Shown here one piece after another: positions 21,422 through 33,900 of a stretch of DNA of 64,000 nucleotides. Source of the stretch: Allolobophora icterica (taxonomy: Eukaryota; Annelida; Clitellata; Crassiclitellata; Lumbricidae); assembly GCA_963556255.1 (NCBI GenBank), contig OY744608.1:14291507-14355506 (forward strand). The letters are read 5' to 3'. Under the pieces are notes generated by a model. It was not told where the DNA came from and made no database searches. It saw nothing but the letters and a program-made list of their open reading frames with translations. Within the stretch, counting starts at the first letter, position 1. Each line of letters begins with the position of its first letter. A program made the translations under genes and the position numbers.

Positions 21422-22672
21422 GATACCCGAGTACCGTATAAACTGTATTTGCCAAGTGCACAAAAGAAGCTACTAATGCAGTGCTGGTCAATCAAGGTCA
21501 AACTATGACTGGAAAGATTTGTTAGGTATGGTTCCTGGTCAAGATCTACTCATAATCTTAATTGGATTTTAACTTCCCTTGTGGTTTTGTTGTGAAACAT
21601 TCGTTGATATATAGAAATATTTATCTGGTCAGTGGTAGGAGGCCAGTAAGATACAGTCAAATGTGGATAAGCGGAATCAAACAAGTAGGTCTAAATGGGT
21701 ATCTGTACAACAGTCCCAGAAACAGGTGATGGCTAATTGAAGTAGATCAAGTTTACATATGGGAGGGTTTTAAAGTCAGGGAGTGGAAGATTAGCCAAGG
21801 TAGTGAACCAATTTAATGATACAGTTTTTTCTGTAATTATGAGAATTTCTTTTCCAGAAGAAGTGGCATATGAGATATGTTTTTAAAATTCGTACAAAAC
21901 TTCCAAGGTAATTCATGACTTTATTATCAGTTAATAACAACATATTATTCTGTACTCCAACAATTAAAATTGAAGTATACACAGATGAGACTTGTTTTTC
22001 AAACAATACTCTGGACTTGTTATGTGAAACTGAGAATTTAAAATTCCTTAATTTCCTAAAAGATGTTAATAAAAGATGCAAATTTCAAGGGCCTGTGTTA
22101 CTGCAAACTGATGTGAAAACTTGCCTATTTTCTGCAACCTTAAGTAACAGCCATGAGTATATGATGCAGGTCAAGATAATTGAAAGTCAAGGAATTTATA
22201 AATGCTAAATACAGGTAGAAAACTAACATCAATTGTGCAACGCTAGTTTAAACAAAATCAAAATTGTATTTGATGAGAATCATGGGCACAGAATGGAGCA
22301 AACATTAAATACTAAACTAAACCATAACAGCTGAAAACAGCATATTTCTGCAAATTAACAATAAAAAATACATTATTGCAGCAAAACTTAGGCAGTTAAT
22401 TTTCTGGAAGCAATTATATAGATCACAACATTAAACAGCGATTAGTAATAAATATGAAACACACGATTAGCACACACTTTATAATAATGTAAAATACGAT
22501 CATACAATTATCAGAAACGTAAAGTAGAGCTTCTTAATTTAACATTATGTTTGCAAGTGTATAATAAAGAAATTAATAACCTTAACCAAAATTACTAATA
22601 CTGATGTGCAGACACCACAGATGAACCAAAGGCAATTGTTCACTATAATGCTCTTTCATCTGGTTTTCAGCC
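21422..22672. other. Intergenic, no gene seen
   Basis: AT-rich sequence between the hAT MITE and the 3' end of the minus-strand gene at 22673. Open frames of about 95 codons on both strands overlap each other and show no domain. The 3' UTR of the minus-strand gene should fall in the right part. Confidence 0.45.
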
Positions 22673-25600
22673 TTACTTTCGTAGCCATGGGTATTTGGTG
22701 ATCTTGTTACCATCAGGCCATTCATATCTTGTTGCATATTCAGTGACGCTATGGTAGTAGGCAGGCCTTGCTAGAACACGGCCGTCTACGTTGTAATTTG
22801 GCGAGGGGTTTATGATGTAGTCAGGGTCTCGTACGTCACGTCGGGGTTCTTTGTAACGGTCGGTATATTCGGTGATTCCTGGGAAAACGGTATTGATTCC
22901 ACACTGTTCCTGTATGCTTCTTTCCGGACGACTGGTCACAACACCTGATTGGCCTAAAACGTGCAGAAAGGACTTCAGTTATGACACGCAGAAGTAAAGT
23001 AGTTGCCTTACAGATGTCTATAAAATGACGATCTCTTTCTAAACAGCAACCTGGCCTGTCTAAAATTGGTTTACTGCAAGGGATGTTTTAAGAAATTTCC
23101 ACTGGTGGGGATATTTTGTAAAAGAGCATTTTTTGGCATAATTTTAAGTCAAAAGCACTGAATCAGAGAAACTTGGGAGATATTTTGAATATTTGAACTT
23201 TCAAGTAGGCTAGTCAAATTATTAATGAGGATTTCAACTTCAAGCCTCAAGGTCATAATAAAATCAAATCATTTAAACATTTCTTCATTGGTGGCAACTG
23301 ATGGGATTAAAAAGGGCAAAATTCACTGGTGGGGAAAATGGCAGGGACTGGTGGGGAATTTGAGAGCGCTGGCGGGAAATTTACCCACCAGTTAAATGTT
23401 AAGAAATGCCCTGGTTTACTGCCAATCAGAGTCATCAAAGCAAGTTGAAGTTTGGAGGGCAAACATAAGGCTCAGTGATGAGAGAGTGGTTAATTACATT
23501 CAATGCTATCCACTTGTTTCTCCCTGCCGAAATAGCTGTGATGTCTCAACATTGCATGCTCAAAGAAATTGTGCTTCTCTAGAACAGGCTGTTATATTAA
23601 TTGTAATCATAAACTTTGCATTTCTGCATTGCCTAAAAGTCTAAGTACTTTGAAGCAGGATACTCACAGATGCTCAACAAAAACTAAATCAATGGGCAGT
23701 TGGTTAAGAACATATTCCAAGTTAAAATCTAAGATCCAAAGCCAAGATCTAAGATCCCACTTCTTGTAGCAGTATGGCCGTGTTACAGCGTCATATAAAT
23801 TGTCATTATTATTATTATTATTATTATTAAAGGTAAGGCAAGTAGGACGGAAGGTCCTGTATTTCAGGTATGTACCAGGAGAATACTGAACTCAATCTAC
23901 AGTAAACTTTGTTTAGTTTAAGAATTCATGTATTCATACCGTTTGCTCCATCCTGCTCCAAGGGTATTTTTGTGCCTGTGCCCCCAACTGCAAAAAATTG
24001 CATAAATATGCATAATTAACACTTTAACGACGAGCTACATTGGTTTCCCAGTCACTTTTAGTACACTCTCGTCGTTAAAATTTTAAACATAGGTGTTTTC
24101 ATACTTCACCCATTGAGTATACTATCAAGTGCATTGCACAATGCAGTCAGATATTATGACTGAAAATAGGTAGGTTTTGTTGTCATCCTGTAAGATTACA
24201 TGCACTTAGAAGGTGCTGTATAACTCCCATTACAGACATTACCGTAGTTTACATAAATTAAATTATTAAATTTCATAATTGTAATCAATTCTTCATGATT
24301 TCAGCATCCGGAATATTTCAGTTAAGAACAGGCTGGGTCAGGTTCTGTTCTGACATTAATTTGATGACATTCAAGTATTTTGTTTCAAATCCACTAGTTA
24401 TTTAATCATGTTCTCAAGATTTATAGTGCTCAAAGATAGCTAAGTCGTGGGAACCACATTCGTAGGTGCTCAGTCAAAACAGAACTGATAGGCAGGTAAG
24501 GTCTGGTTCGGTTCCAGGTCATGATCCTATAAATAGATGGGTACACAATCACACCAATGGATAGGGCTTAAAGGCTACAACAGATGGTTTTAGAGGCTGT
24601 GATGGATGGAGCAGTTGAAGCATTCATGCTGCATTCTCTTAAACCTTTCAGAATTGGGGCATTATAAAGCAGTATAATAAACTTAATTTCGCGACCTAGT
24701 TCTAAGTCAACGTTCAGAAACGAGTCGGACATCAAATTGTAAATTATAATTAATTTCTCATTTTGTCTATCTTTGTCTGTGACCACCATTACATCGACTC
24801 TCTCTAGACTGTCCCCTGCCCTTAGTACAGTTAAAATAAGTAAGTAAGTGAAACCAAATATCTTTAATTCTGACACTCACGTTGTGCTTTGCACAGGTCT
24901 TTGTTGTAAGTGCCAGAGGTACTTTTCACTCGAATGTTCGTGAAGTGTGGCTTATAGGTGGGATTGTCAAGCCAGCTGAATGCCAGTACCACTGGATCTC
25001 GGTTGCCACGGTTGAGGTTGTTACGGTAACCTGTGTATCTGTCGGTTACGCCAACGTGATTGCAGAATTCCTTGATTCTGAAGACAGATTCGTGTGCATA
25101 TGGACGCATGTCCTACAGGAAATTAAAGACAAATGCAAGCACAATTTTATAATGTAATAAAAACATTTGAAACTGTAGAATAGCAGACTAACATCAGATG
25201 ACTGTAGGTGTAGAACTTACTACAGTACTACACACTGCAACTACATATTATACTACATATACCTTATTCAATAAACCTACGTATGTAAATGTTCAGCCTT
25301 AAAACAAATAAATAAAGTACAAAAAAACACCAACACTAGAAGTCCACAATGGAAGACATTTGTTTCTAAAATTCAAAATGTATTAGTCAGTTATTAAAAG
25401 TACAAAAATTTATTTCAATAATTTTTTATTAAATGAAATGTGAAGCTTCGCATATGGAACAAATGGTACTCGGTTTGTACCCAGATCTGGCAAATAGTAC
25501 AACCAAATACTCGGATTCGGTACTCGGTGGAAAATGCCTACCCACTTATTCCGTATTTTGTAGGGCTTTTAGGTAGTGCTCAGGAAATGAGACTTAACAT

Positions 25601-27470
25601 TACATTACTTTTAAAATACTTTCAAACTATTATAAGCACATTGGGAATCCATTTAAAAAAAAATTAAGTGCAGAGACGATTAGTTCTTGGTAAGTTGTTA
25701 GAATTATAACAACAGTTACTAACAGTCTGAATGTCTTTGATGTCCTGTATGGTCAAGTGATGTTTCTCTCTGGCCTGGTTGTCCATACTTGTGTGTATCT
25801 TTGTTACCTCCATACGATCTTTAACATCCTGTAATCGTCCTCGAGCACTGTGCATCACATCAATTGAACCTAAGTGAAAACAAAAAAATAATGCATTGAT
25901 TTGTAATTTGTACTTTTGAAGATACATGTAAACCATAATCGAATTGTGCAACAGTTAAGTATGTGAAATTGCAAACTCCAAATATTTAAACCACTACATA
26001 AAAGCCATGCTTCAGCTTATTCAAAAGCACTGCATCATGTCCAGAGATGGAAAGCAAAGAACCAAGTCTGGTTGCCAGATGATCAGGGAGAAAAGGAGAC
26101 AGAGGAGCAGCAAAGGTGGGTTTCATTTAGGATGAGGGAGATTGGAGTGGATGGATCAGGGTAGAAATTCCTGAAGAGGTGAGACTTTAATTTGGAGTGG
26201 AAACCCCAAATGGTGATACAGGAGCTTGAGGCAGATGATGACGAGTGAGAAGCGATAATTGTGAAGGATCTGAGAATTTTCGGAATTCAGAAAATCATTC
26301 CACAGTCAAGGTGTTCGGGTACAGCTAGTAAAACTTCAGCCAATGAAATGATTGTATAGTTAGATGACTTTGACAACTGCTGATAACTTGTGATGCAGGA
26401 TGGCATAGTGGAAAATAGAGGAGCATTATATATTAATCTTTATTCGTCCAGCACAGTAGCAAGTACAAACGAAACAGAAATAGAATCTACAGAGGAGCAG
26501 TCAGTCCCACCTGTGCACGACATACTTTACAGAATATGCACATGCATAACATGAATATTATAAACCAAGTTATTGATGGCAGAACTTTTTAAAATCTCGT
26601 TTCTTTAATTTCCCTACTCTCCCTCACCCTATGGACTTTCGTCTACTGGAAAATACTATCAACATACCTTGATTAATTAAAAAAATTTTAGACTGCACAA
26701 TTTAGGGTATACTCCAGAAATCTCAGGTCTTGCCTAGTAGGATTCATTGCTTCCACTTGATATAATATGCAGGGTAGACAGTGTGCATTAACAAGATGCA
26801 ATAAAACAGGTAAGATAATTATGAGGAAGCTGGAATTGTTTGGCCAAATATGCAGAATGAGCAATGATAGGAAGATCAAGACATTCCTGTTCGGAATGAC
26901 AGATGGTACAGAGGACGACCCCAAAAAGAATGGCTCGAGATATCATCAAATGGTGTGGAACATCGCTGCCGTTAAATGAGATTGGAAGACTTGGCGAATG
27001 TTTTTTTTTTCAGAATTGATGAGCTGGGTTGGTACTGAAAACCGATGCTCCAGGTCTGAGCAGGGTGAGAATTGTCGGGGGGGTTGGGGGGGCTCAACCC
27101 CCTAGTCTTTCTTATGACCCCATAGTAAAGTCTTCATTGCATACCCAAACTCCACATGAATCAAGGTCTAACCCCCCCAGTCTTTTTTCTACAATTCTCA
27201 TACTGGGTCTGAGTGCTAACCTTCTTTGTGCCATGATGTTGTCGAAGGGTTGCACGTCTTATTCCAGTCGCTGTTTTGAAGTAGGTCATGGTCCAGGCGA
27301 ATATGGTTGACACCGTTATCTACGTGCTTCAGCTCTCGACATACCTCCGGGGTTATGTAATAAACCCCAGTGCTAGTAACATCGCGGATATCGCGCTTAA
27401 CCGACCGCGTCAGTTGGTCGAACCCATGATCAAGACCGGCAGAAATCGGACCGTGAACTGCGGTGGTCAT
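22673..27470 (-). CDS. Candidate ciliary/axonemal protein, 302 residues, four exons
   Basis: Exons on the minus strand: 27470-27221, 25869-25724, 25112-24881, 22953-22673. All junctions are GT-AG and phases fit (83 codons+1, phase 0, phase 1, stop). I do not recognise the protein by name. It is soluble, with no signal peptide or membrane segment, rich in Tyr, Arg and Asn, with three copies of a T-[DE]-x-x-x-x-[RY] type word: VTDRYTGYR (154-162), ITEYTDRY (236-243) and VTEYATRY (279-286), followed by a C-terminal KITKYPWLRK. Such short aromatic repeats are seen in proteins that line ciliary microtubules. An RFX X-box lies 71-83 bases upstream of the ATG. The ciliary assignment is therefore inference from repeats plus promoter. 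Introns contain hAT and TTAA MITEs and LINE debris. It is divergent from COG6. Confidence 0.75.
23077..23413. mobile_element. hAT MITE, 337 bp, perfect 8-bp TSD
   Basis: Ends are CAAGGGATGTTTTAAGAAAT and TTAAGAAATGCCCTG, imperfect inverted repeats, with CCACTGGTGGGG / ACCCACCAGT further in. Flanks GTTTACTG (23069-23076, 23414-23421) are identical. It lies in the last intron of the 22673-27470 gene. Confidence 0.88.
23803..23830. repeat. (ATT)n microsatellite
   Basis: About nine ATT units in the last intron of the minus-strand gene; it could be the tail of an old LINE insertion. Confidence 0.8.
24020..24082. mobile_element. 63-bp TTAA-flanked MITE, copy 2
   Basis: Starts CACTTTAACGACGAGCTACA and ends CTCGTCGTTAAAATT between TTAA at 24016-24019 and 24083-24086. 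Same length and about 80% identical to 1978-2040. It lies in the same intron as the hAT MITE at 23077. Confidence 0.78.
26090..26340 (-). mobile_element. Decayed LINE fragment (CR1/L2-like tail)
   Basis: The minus strand yields the words FHSKLKSHLFRNFY and a degenerate WNDF-like block, as in the conserved region after the reverse transcriptase of CR1/L2-type LINEs. Frameshifts are frequent. Located in intron 1 of the minus-strand gene. Confidence 0.5.
26790..27050 (+). mobile_element. Decayed LINE fragment (endonuclease-RT type)
   Basis: Translates to RKLELFGQICRMSNDRKIKT, then FLFGMTDGT, and with frameshifts KKEWLEI and MRLEDLA. That order (LxWxGHxxRM, GxxxxGRPKxxW) is the conserved C-terminal end of RTE/jockey-like reverse transcriptases. 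Located in intron 1 of the minus-strand gene. Confidence 0.65.
27061..27205. mobile_element. hAT MITE family B, copy 1 (145 bp), beside a splice donor
   Basis: Starts CAGGGTGAGAATTGTCGGGG and ends TCTACAATTCTCATACTG, flanked by identical GGTCTGAG octamers (27053-27060, 27206-27213). The inner sequence has GGGGGTT / AACCCCC palindromic stretches. It lies 15 bases into the first intron of the 22673-27470 gene, counted from its 5' splice site at 27220. A longer relative is at 44977. Confidence 0.9.
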
Positions 27471-27978
27471 TGCAGCTAAACTTATTCCAACCAGAGTCGA
27501 CCCTTTGACAATTTTCTACCTTTGAAGATTTTGTGCCACTGTTGCTTAGCAACAGATCACGTGATTTACTCGTCCCTAGAATGCAACGACGAAAAAATCT
27601 TAGAATTGCTTTCGTATTTATGTCCAAAATTGCAATTTCTAGAATTTCACGTAAAATTATAAGGAATTGTGCAACTTATTCTGCTTTTATGCAAGTTTCC
27701 ATGATTCGTTATTTGCTAGTGTTTTCCGTAGTGACTTGTAAAAAGAACGGTTAAACAGTTAAATCAGAGCATTACAATACATTCAGTATGGCATTTAAAC
27801 TAATCTAGCTAAGAATTACGCGAAATAAAATTCGAATTTTTGCATTATTCGCTGGTTTCGATATCCTGTAAAAACATTTTTGACCAAGTTTGTTGTAGAA
27901 GAAATAATTATTATTGTTCATGCAATATGGCTAATCGAATGACACTCTCTGTGGACCACGTGTCATATAGGTGGCAAG
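27471..27978. promoter_or_regulatory. Bidirectional promoter between the ciliary candidate and COG6
   Basis: The two start codons face away from each other over 508 bp. A palindromic X-box, GTTGCTTAGCAAC, is at 27541-27553, and an E-box ATCACGTGAT is at 27555-27564. A second CACGTG is at 27958-27963, 16-21 bases upstream of the COG6 ATG. No TATA box was identified. The X-box lies close to the minus-strand gene, as usual for RFX-controlled ciliary genes. Confidence 0.65.
27541..27553. promoter_or_regulatory. RFX X-box
   Basis: GTTGCTTAGCAAC is a 13-bp inverted repeat (GTTGC-3-GCAAC) matching the RFX consensus GTNRCC/N-n-RGYAAC well. It stands 71-83 bases upstream of the start codon of the minus-strand gene, the usual distance in ciliary genes. 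Confidence 0.7.
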
Positions 27979-30900
27979 ATGGCGGATAAGGAGGGTGTTA
28001 CGACAACGAAAACAACAACATCAGCAGCTGGTGGAGTTTCTTCCTTGTCATCGGGTCAACCAAATAATCCTCTGTCCAAGAAGCTTAACAAAATTCTAGA
28101 AACTCGTTTGGAAAATGACAAGGTCTCGTGATTTCGGAGAACAACATACCTTGCTAGTTGTAGCTTGGCGCTATATAATATAATTTTTTAATTGTAAATA
28201 GTTTACGCCTTCTTGATCCGAGGCCTATGACATTTATGCTCGGACTAAATTAAATTTTATGCTTAACAGATATTTGACTTAGCAGATGTTGATGTACGGT
28301 GCTATTTTTGGTTTACTGCAGCCGGTAGTGAGTGTCGGAAAGGATGGGGAGGAGTTATTCCATATCCCACAATGCATCGTACTCTGTCTTTAAGTTGCCT
28401 AGCTTGGTAGTGGATATTAATAGTGTAGGTGAATATACTTCTAAAAACAAAAATTCTGCTGTTAACAAATTATTACTGTCTAAAATCTCAAGACTTGTGT
28501 CTCGGCAGCCTGCTCTTAGACTGATAGAATGGCAAATGACCATAGTAATAGATGGTGCAGAACATAACTAAGAATACAGTGGTAGGGACAAGTGTTTGAG
28601 GCCTTGTTCAAACCTTATAATAGATGTTGCAGACCATAACTAAGAATACAGTGGTAGGGACACCGGACAAGTGTTTGAGGCCTGGTTAAAATAATTATGC
28701 ATATTTTACCAGCCTGTACTGTTTATTTGCTCAGCTATAATTTTTCTGCTGATGAAGTATTTAGACAGACTATGGATTTGCATTCATTTTTAATATTGTA
28801 ATGGATGAATGATAGCAGCACTTTTATTTGCAGGATGTTCTTGAAGCTCTTAAATCACTCTCTGGATTTTTCATCGAGAATAACATTCGCACAAGGCGCA
28901 GTCTGCGAGGAGACATTGAGCGTCGAAGTATTGTCATCAACGAAGACTTCATTGAGTCATTCAAGCTGGTTAAGGAGGTATGGTAGAACAGAAAGGGAGC
29001 AATAACCTACTCGGACACATTTAACTTGTCTTCCCATTTCACAGCCAGGGCTGTAGTCGAGGGTATACGTGGGTATACAGCGTATACTCACCTCTAGAGA
29101 CCATATACTCGCCTCACAAATATTTATGTTTATTTATATTAAAATACTTTAGCGTATACTCATAAAATACTGTAGCGTATACTCGCCTCTAATTTGTATC
29201 GGAAAACTAACCGGTAGCATGTACTCACCTCTAATTTTACCACTACAGCCCTGTTCACAGCTCTTGCTTCTGTCCAATGGCTTGTGATTTCAGAATGTGA
29301 TTTGGTTAGTAGCAAGCATCCATCAATACTTTATGCATTATGATAACAATGCAATATTTAGATGTTTCTGGAGTTGATCAGATATTCCAATCTAAAGAGT
29401 TGCCTGTGGACAAGAATTACGTAACTTTTAAATGGTATGTTTTTCATTTGTAGCAACTGGACAGCATTTACAAAGATGTGGAATCGATGAATGCCTGCTG
29501 TCAGGACATGACACTACGACTGAAGGTACATGATACAAATGAATTTCATTTTGAATAAAGTAGTTTGCAATACTTGAGTGGTTATTACTTCACACGTTTT
29601 AAATGAACTTGAAATATTTAGGTTTGCAGTGCTTTGTATGTGTAAATTATTTCCAGTTGATAATGCAGATTATGTTGGTTAATTTTGAAGCAATTGTAGT
29701 TGTAATTGTAACTGAACACTTATATAGCGCCACTCAGATCAGCGGCACTCTCAACCCGCTTCAATGCCTGCACCGGCAAAAAGGAAGGTTTTCAGGCATC
29801 TACAAAACTGGAGAGGAGAGGGCAAGCAGCTCATGGCAGAGAAACAAGGGGAAACAGTTCCAAGCAGAGAAACCCACAATCCTGGATTGTGCTGTGGAAG
29901 AACATCTTTTGTTTAATTAAATATGCTTAGTGGCATCTTGTAACAGTTAAGATAAGTCCATTTTAGTTCTTTAACACTCAGCAATTGAACTTGAGAACTC
30001 CACATTTAATTGGCCTTTCTACTGTTGAGAGGTTAAATAGATAGCAGGTGCAATTGTTGTTGTTTAGATTTACATTTAACAGATTGTTTACTAATTTTCA
30101 GTCAGCTAAGGACCAGACACACGATCTGATCAACCAGACTACAAAGCTACAAACTGAAAGGTTGTCTTAGTTATTCTGTGTTCTTAAATGTCGTCAGCAT
30201 CCACTTATTTCAGAAGCACTGGAGAAATTGACTCGGATTTTATGAAATTATCTTTTTAAGTGTGTTTAAAACATGCTGTTGATTTGGCATATATGGTTTG
30301 GATGGTCAGATAAGATTGAATGGTTTGGATGGTCAGATAAGATTGAATGATTTGATGGTCAGTAGGTTTACCGTTGGTACCACTGCAGTGAGAGGACAGG
30401 TGTTGCAAAAATTCTGTCTGCTTAGATATTGTGCTCCCTTTTCGTTTTTTGAATTAGTGTCTGTTTTGTTCAATGTGTGATAATCTATAGTCAGAAACTT
30501 CAGCTGCGATCTGTGGTCGCCGATGCTTTCCTTGCCAAATTCCAGCTCAAACCAGAGGAACTACAGACACTTCGAGGAACTAGAGATGGCATGCTGCATC
30601 CTGTAAGTTGTAGCAATGCTTAAAAGCAACGTAAGAACTTTTTAGAGAAATACCAGCCTTTCGGTGTGTGTCCTGTATGACAGAATAACCAGATTGCACA
30701 ACTCATTTGTGTATTGGTAGCATGCTTGGGGTCCGCAAAGGTTCACCAGTCACTCTGTTACAGAGTAAAGCAGGGAGGCGACCTGACCGACGTCTCTCAT
30801 GAGCGTAGACTCGGATCCGACCTGGGCTGGTGAACCAAAGTCCTCCGTGCCCACCTTCACGCGGTGCGGACTGTTAGTACCCTTCCTTCCAAAGGAAGGG

Positions 30901-33900
30901 GAACGAACGGGCACGGCAGGCAAAACCAGGGGAAGGCAATGGCAAACCACCCCTGTTAACTTGCCAAGAAAATCGTCATGAGACACACCAAACCACGCCG
31001 ATGGTCGCTGATGGTGGGACTCCCAGGCCGGAGCGCTGATGGTGGGACTCCCAGGCCGGAGCACGACTCAAGGGCTACTGGGGAAGTAGCAAGACGGCAA
31101 TGGAGACTGTGTATCGTGGCGATCGCTAGGGCTCCTAGAGCCGAAAGCACAAAGAAAGAAAGCATGCTTGGCCTGTAATCTGACTGGTGTGGGTTCACAC
31201 CTACTGCCTGAGTGGACTCCTTGTAAAGAGACTAATGCCTACAGACCAGTTGTTTGTCTTATTACCAAGCAGTATAATTTAGTATTAGTTTAAGCTGGGA
31301 AGTAAATGGCAGGTCCTGCAGTGCACTGACCTTGCTTATCCAAGACCTTTGGATAAGACCATTACTGGTTCAAGGGCCACAGAGCCAAAGTGAGTTCCTC
31401 CCCTTACTTTTGCTAAGGACATGGAAGCTTTACTTTTTACTTTACAATATGCAGTGTCTTATGTAGAAACTTCGAGCAGTTCACTTGTTGGCTGATTGCT
31501 ACGTATGTTGTCTTTCAGTCAAAACACTTCGAAGTACAGGACCAGATAGTTGGTCAAGTGCTAATTCACTCTATGGCTAATTCAACATAGAGTGAATTAG
31601 CCGTTTGTATTGTGTTCAGCGTTAAAACTGACTGAGAAGGTATTTGTCCTTAAGAATTTATGTTCCTTGTTGATACATGGTATGGCATATATTCGTTTCT
31701 TCAATCATTCTTGTGTGATAAGGTATATTAAAAGTACATGAGTGAATAGCTTGAGTTATAATTTTAAACTACAACATCAACTGACTACCGTATTACTGTA
31801 TGTTAAAAAACCTACTGCTGTTTTTGTGTTTTATTTATAGCTATTGTTCTGAAAACTTCACAGTTGTCTTTTGTTGTTCTTAGGAGTTCTTCAGTGCTTT
31901 GGCTCGAGTACGGCAGATTCATGCCGATTGCAAGATCTTACTCCGAACAAATCAACAGACAGCTGGGTGTGCAAATAGTCCTAAAAGTTTGAAGAACTTT
32001 TTCATTAATAGTTAAACATTTTTAGAAGGTTTTATATTTTATATATTTTAACTGACTGGTTGATGTGCATCATGTAAAAATTTCCAGGTGAAAGCGGTTT
32101 GTGGCTTTAGTTTATCTGAAGGGGTGTGTGTTTTTTCAGATTAGAAATAATGGAGTCAATGGCACTACACCAAGAATCGGCATATGAACGACTTTATCGA
32201 TGGACACAAAGTATGGATATGTTTTGGATTGGACATTGTTTCTAGTTTTTCCACAGTTAGCTGACTGTGTAGAGAGTCTGTTTTCTTTTAATACTTTTTC
32301 TGATCTACAGTTAAGGTTTAAGGCTTTTGAATTTATTTATGTTAGACTATTGTTATTTTCTTCCTGCACCTGTATGTTCTGCTCTGTTTCTTAAGTCTTT
32401 TCGCTCTCATCTTGACTCGCTTTCCACTCCAAATTGTGCTAGCAATGCCGTGTATTATTTTTAGATGAATGTTGTCTGCTTACTGGTGACTCGCCAGACA
32501 TCAGCACAAAACTATGCCAGGCATTGGAAGCACTTCAGGATCGTACAGTTCTCTTCAGGTAAAATGCATTTTGCACTTAAATATTAGTTTTGACACTGAC
32601 TAAAAATCTTTGTTGGAAATTCTGAGACATTTTAACTGTGCAGATGTTGTTAGTGGAAAAAAGTTTGTAGCTTTTGAGTATGTTGGCACAGACTATAGAT
32701 TGGAAGTGCACTTTGTTACAAACTTCATCAGTGTTTATATAAGTTTCAGTTACTTAAATTTATTTAAATATTGTATTGTGTTGTATTGTATTCGGATATT
32801 TATAAAGTGCTTCTAGCGGCAGGGCCATGCAGAAGTGCTCCCAGTGTGAGAGACCCCGAAGAAAAAGCAAGTTTTGAGAAAGGTAAAAGAGGAAGATACA
32901 TTACCTGAGAGAATGGAAGAACGAACGGACAGAGGAAGCTCATTCCAAAGCGCAGGGCCAATGGAAACAAAAGACCTAGATTGAGCCAGTGAAGTCCTGA
33001 CACGGGGAACGAAGAGGTCCAAACGGTCAGAGGAATGAAAAGGACGAAGAGAAGCAGCAGAGTGAGAGCAATGAATTAAGTCACATAGATATTTCGGAGC
33101 AAAACCAAGTTGAGCCTTAGAGAGAAGGATGAGGACCTTGAATTGGATGCAGGCAGAAAGCGGGAGCCAGTGGAGTTCTTCTGCCATAAAGGTGGTGGTA
33201 TGAGGGAATCCTTATACACTGCACTTAATATGTGTGTGCAAAGTCAGTAAATCTAAGGTGCGAGGTGAGTGTCAGTGGAAAAATTGCCCAGGGTCATTAC
33301 ATGGAATCTGCTCAACAAGCTCAACCTTGCAATTGTTGGATTACAAACCTAATGTGCTACCAAGTGGACCAGCATGCTGTACTTCATAATGGTTGACTGG
33401 GATTGAATGACAAGAGAAGAGCTTGACATAGTGATTTCATGACATCCATTTTCTTTGCTTTCGTGATTTGCAGCTATACACTTGATGAGTTCAGCAATGC
33501 ACGTAGGGCGGCTGTCGTGAGGAGTTTCATAGATGCACTGACCCGTGGTGGACCTGGGGGCACTCCTCGGCCGATCGAACTGCATTCCCACGACCCTCTG
33601 AGATACCTTGGCGACATGTTGGCCTGGGTGCATCAGGCTACTGCATCTGAGGAGGAACACGTTCAGGCACTCCTCAAAAAGTGTTCCAAAATCGGTAAAT
33701 ATTTTGGAGCAAGTGTGCTTGAGCCTTCTTGTATGATACTGGCGCTAGATAAGGACCTGACTTTGGCATGAGTGTAACTGTTTTGCTACTAACATCACTC
33801 TGTTGTTGTAATGCCATGCCAGAACCTCCTTACAGCACACCTCATCGTAAGGCAAATGCTGATATGGATTCCTCCAGATTTTATTTGATTGTAGAAAATA

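Noticed and set aside
30750..31198. Overlapping frames of 60-104 codons in COG6 intron 5
   Set aside because: They lie in a nested retroposon, with a tandem GATGGTGGGACTCCC block, and have no known domain.
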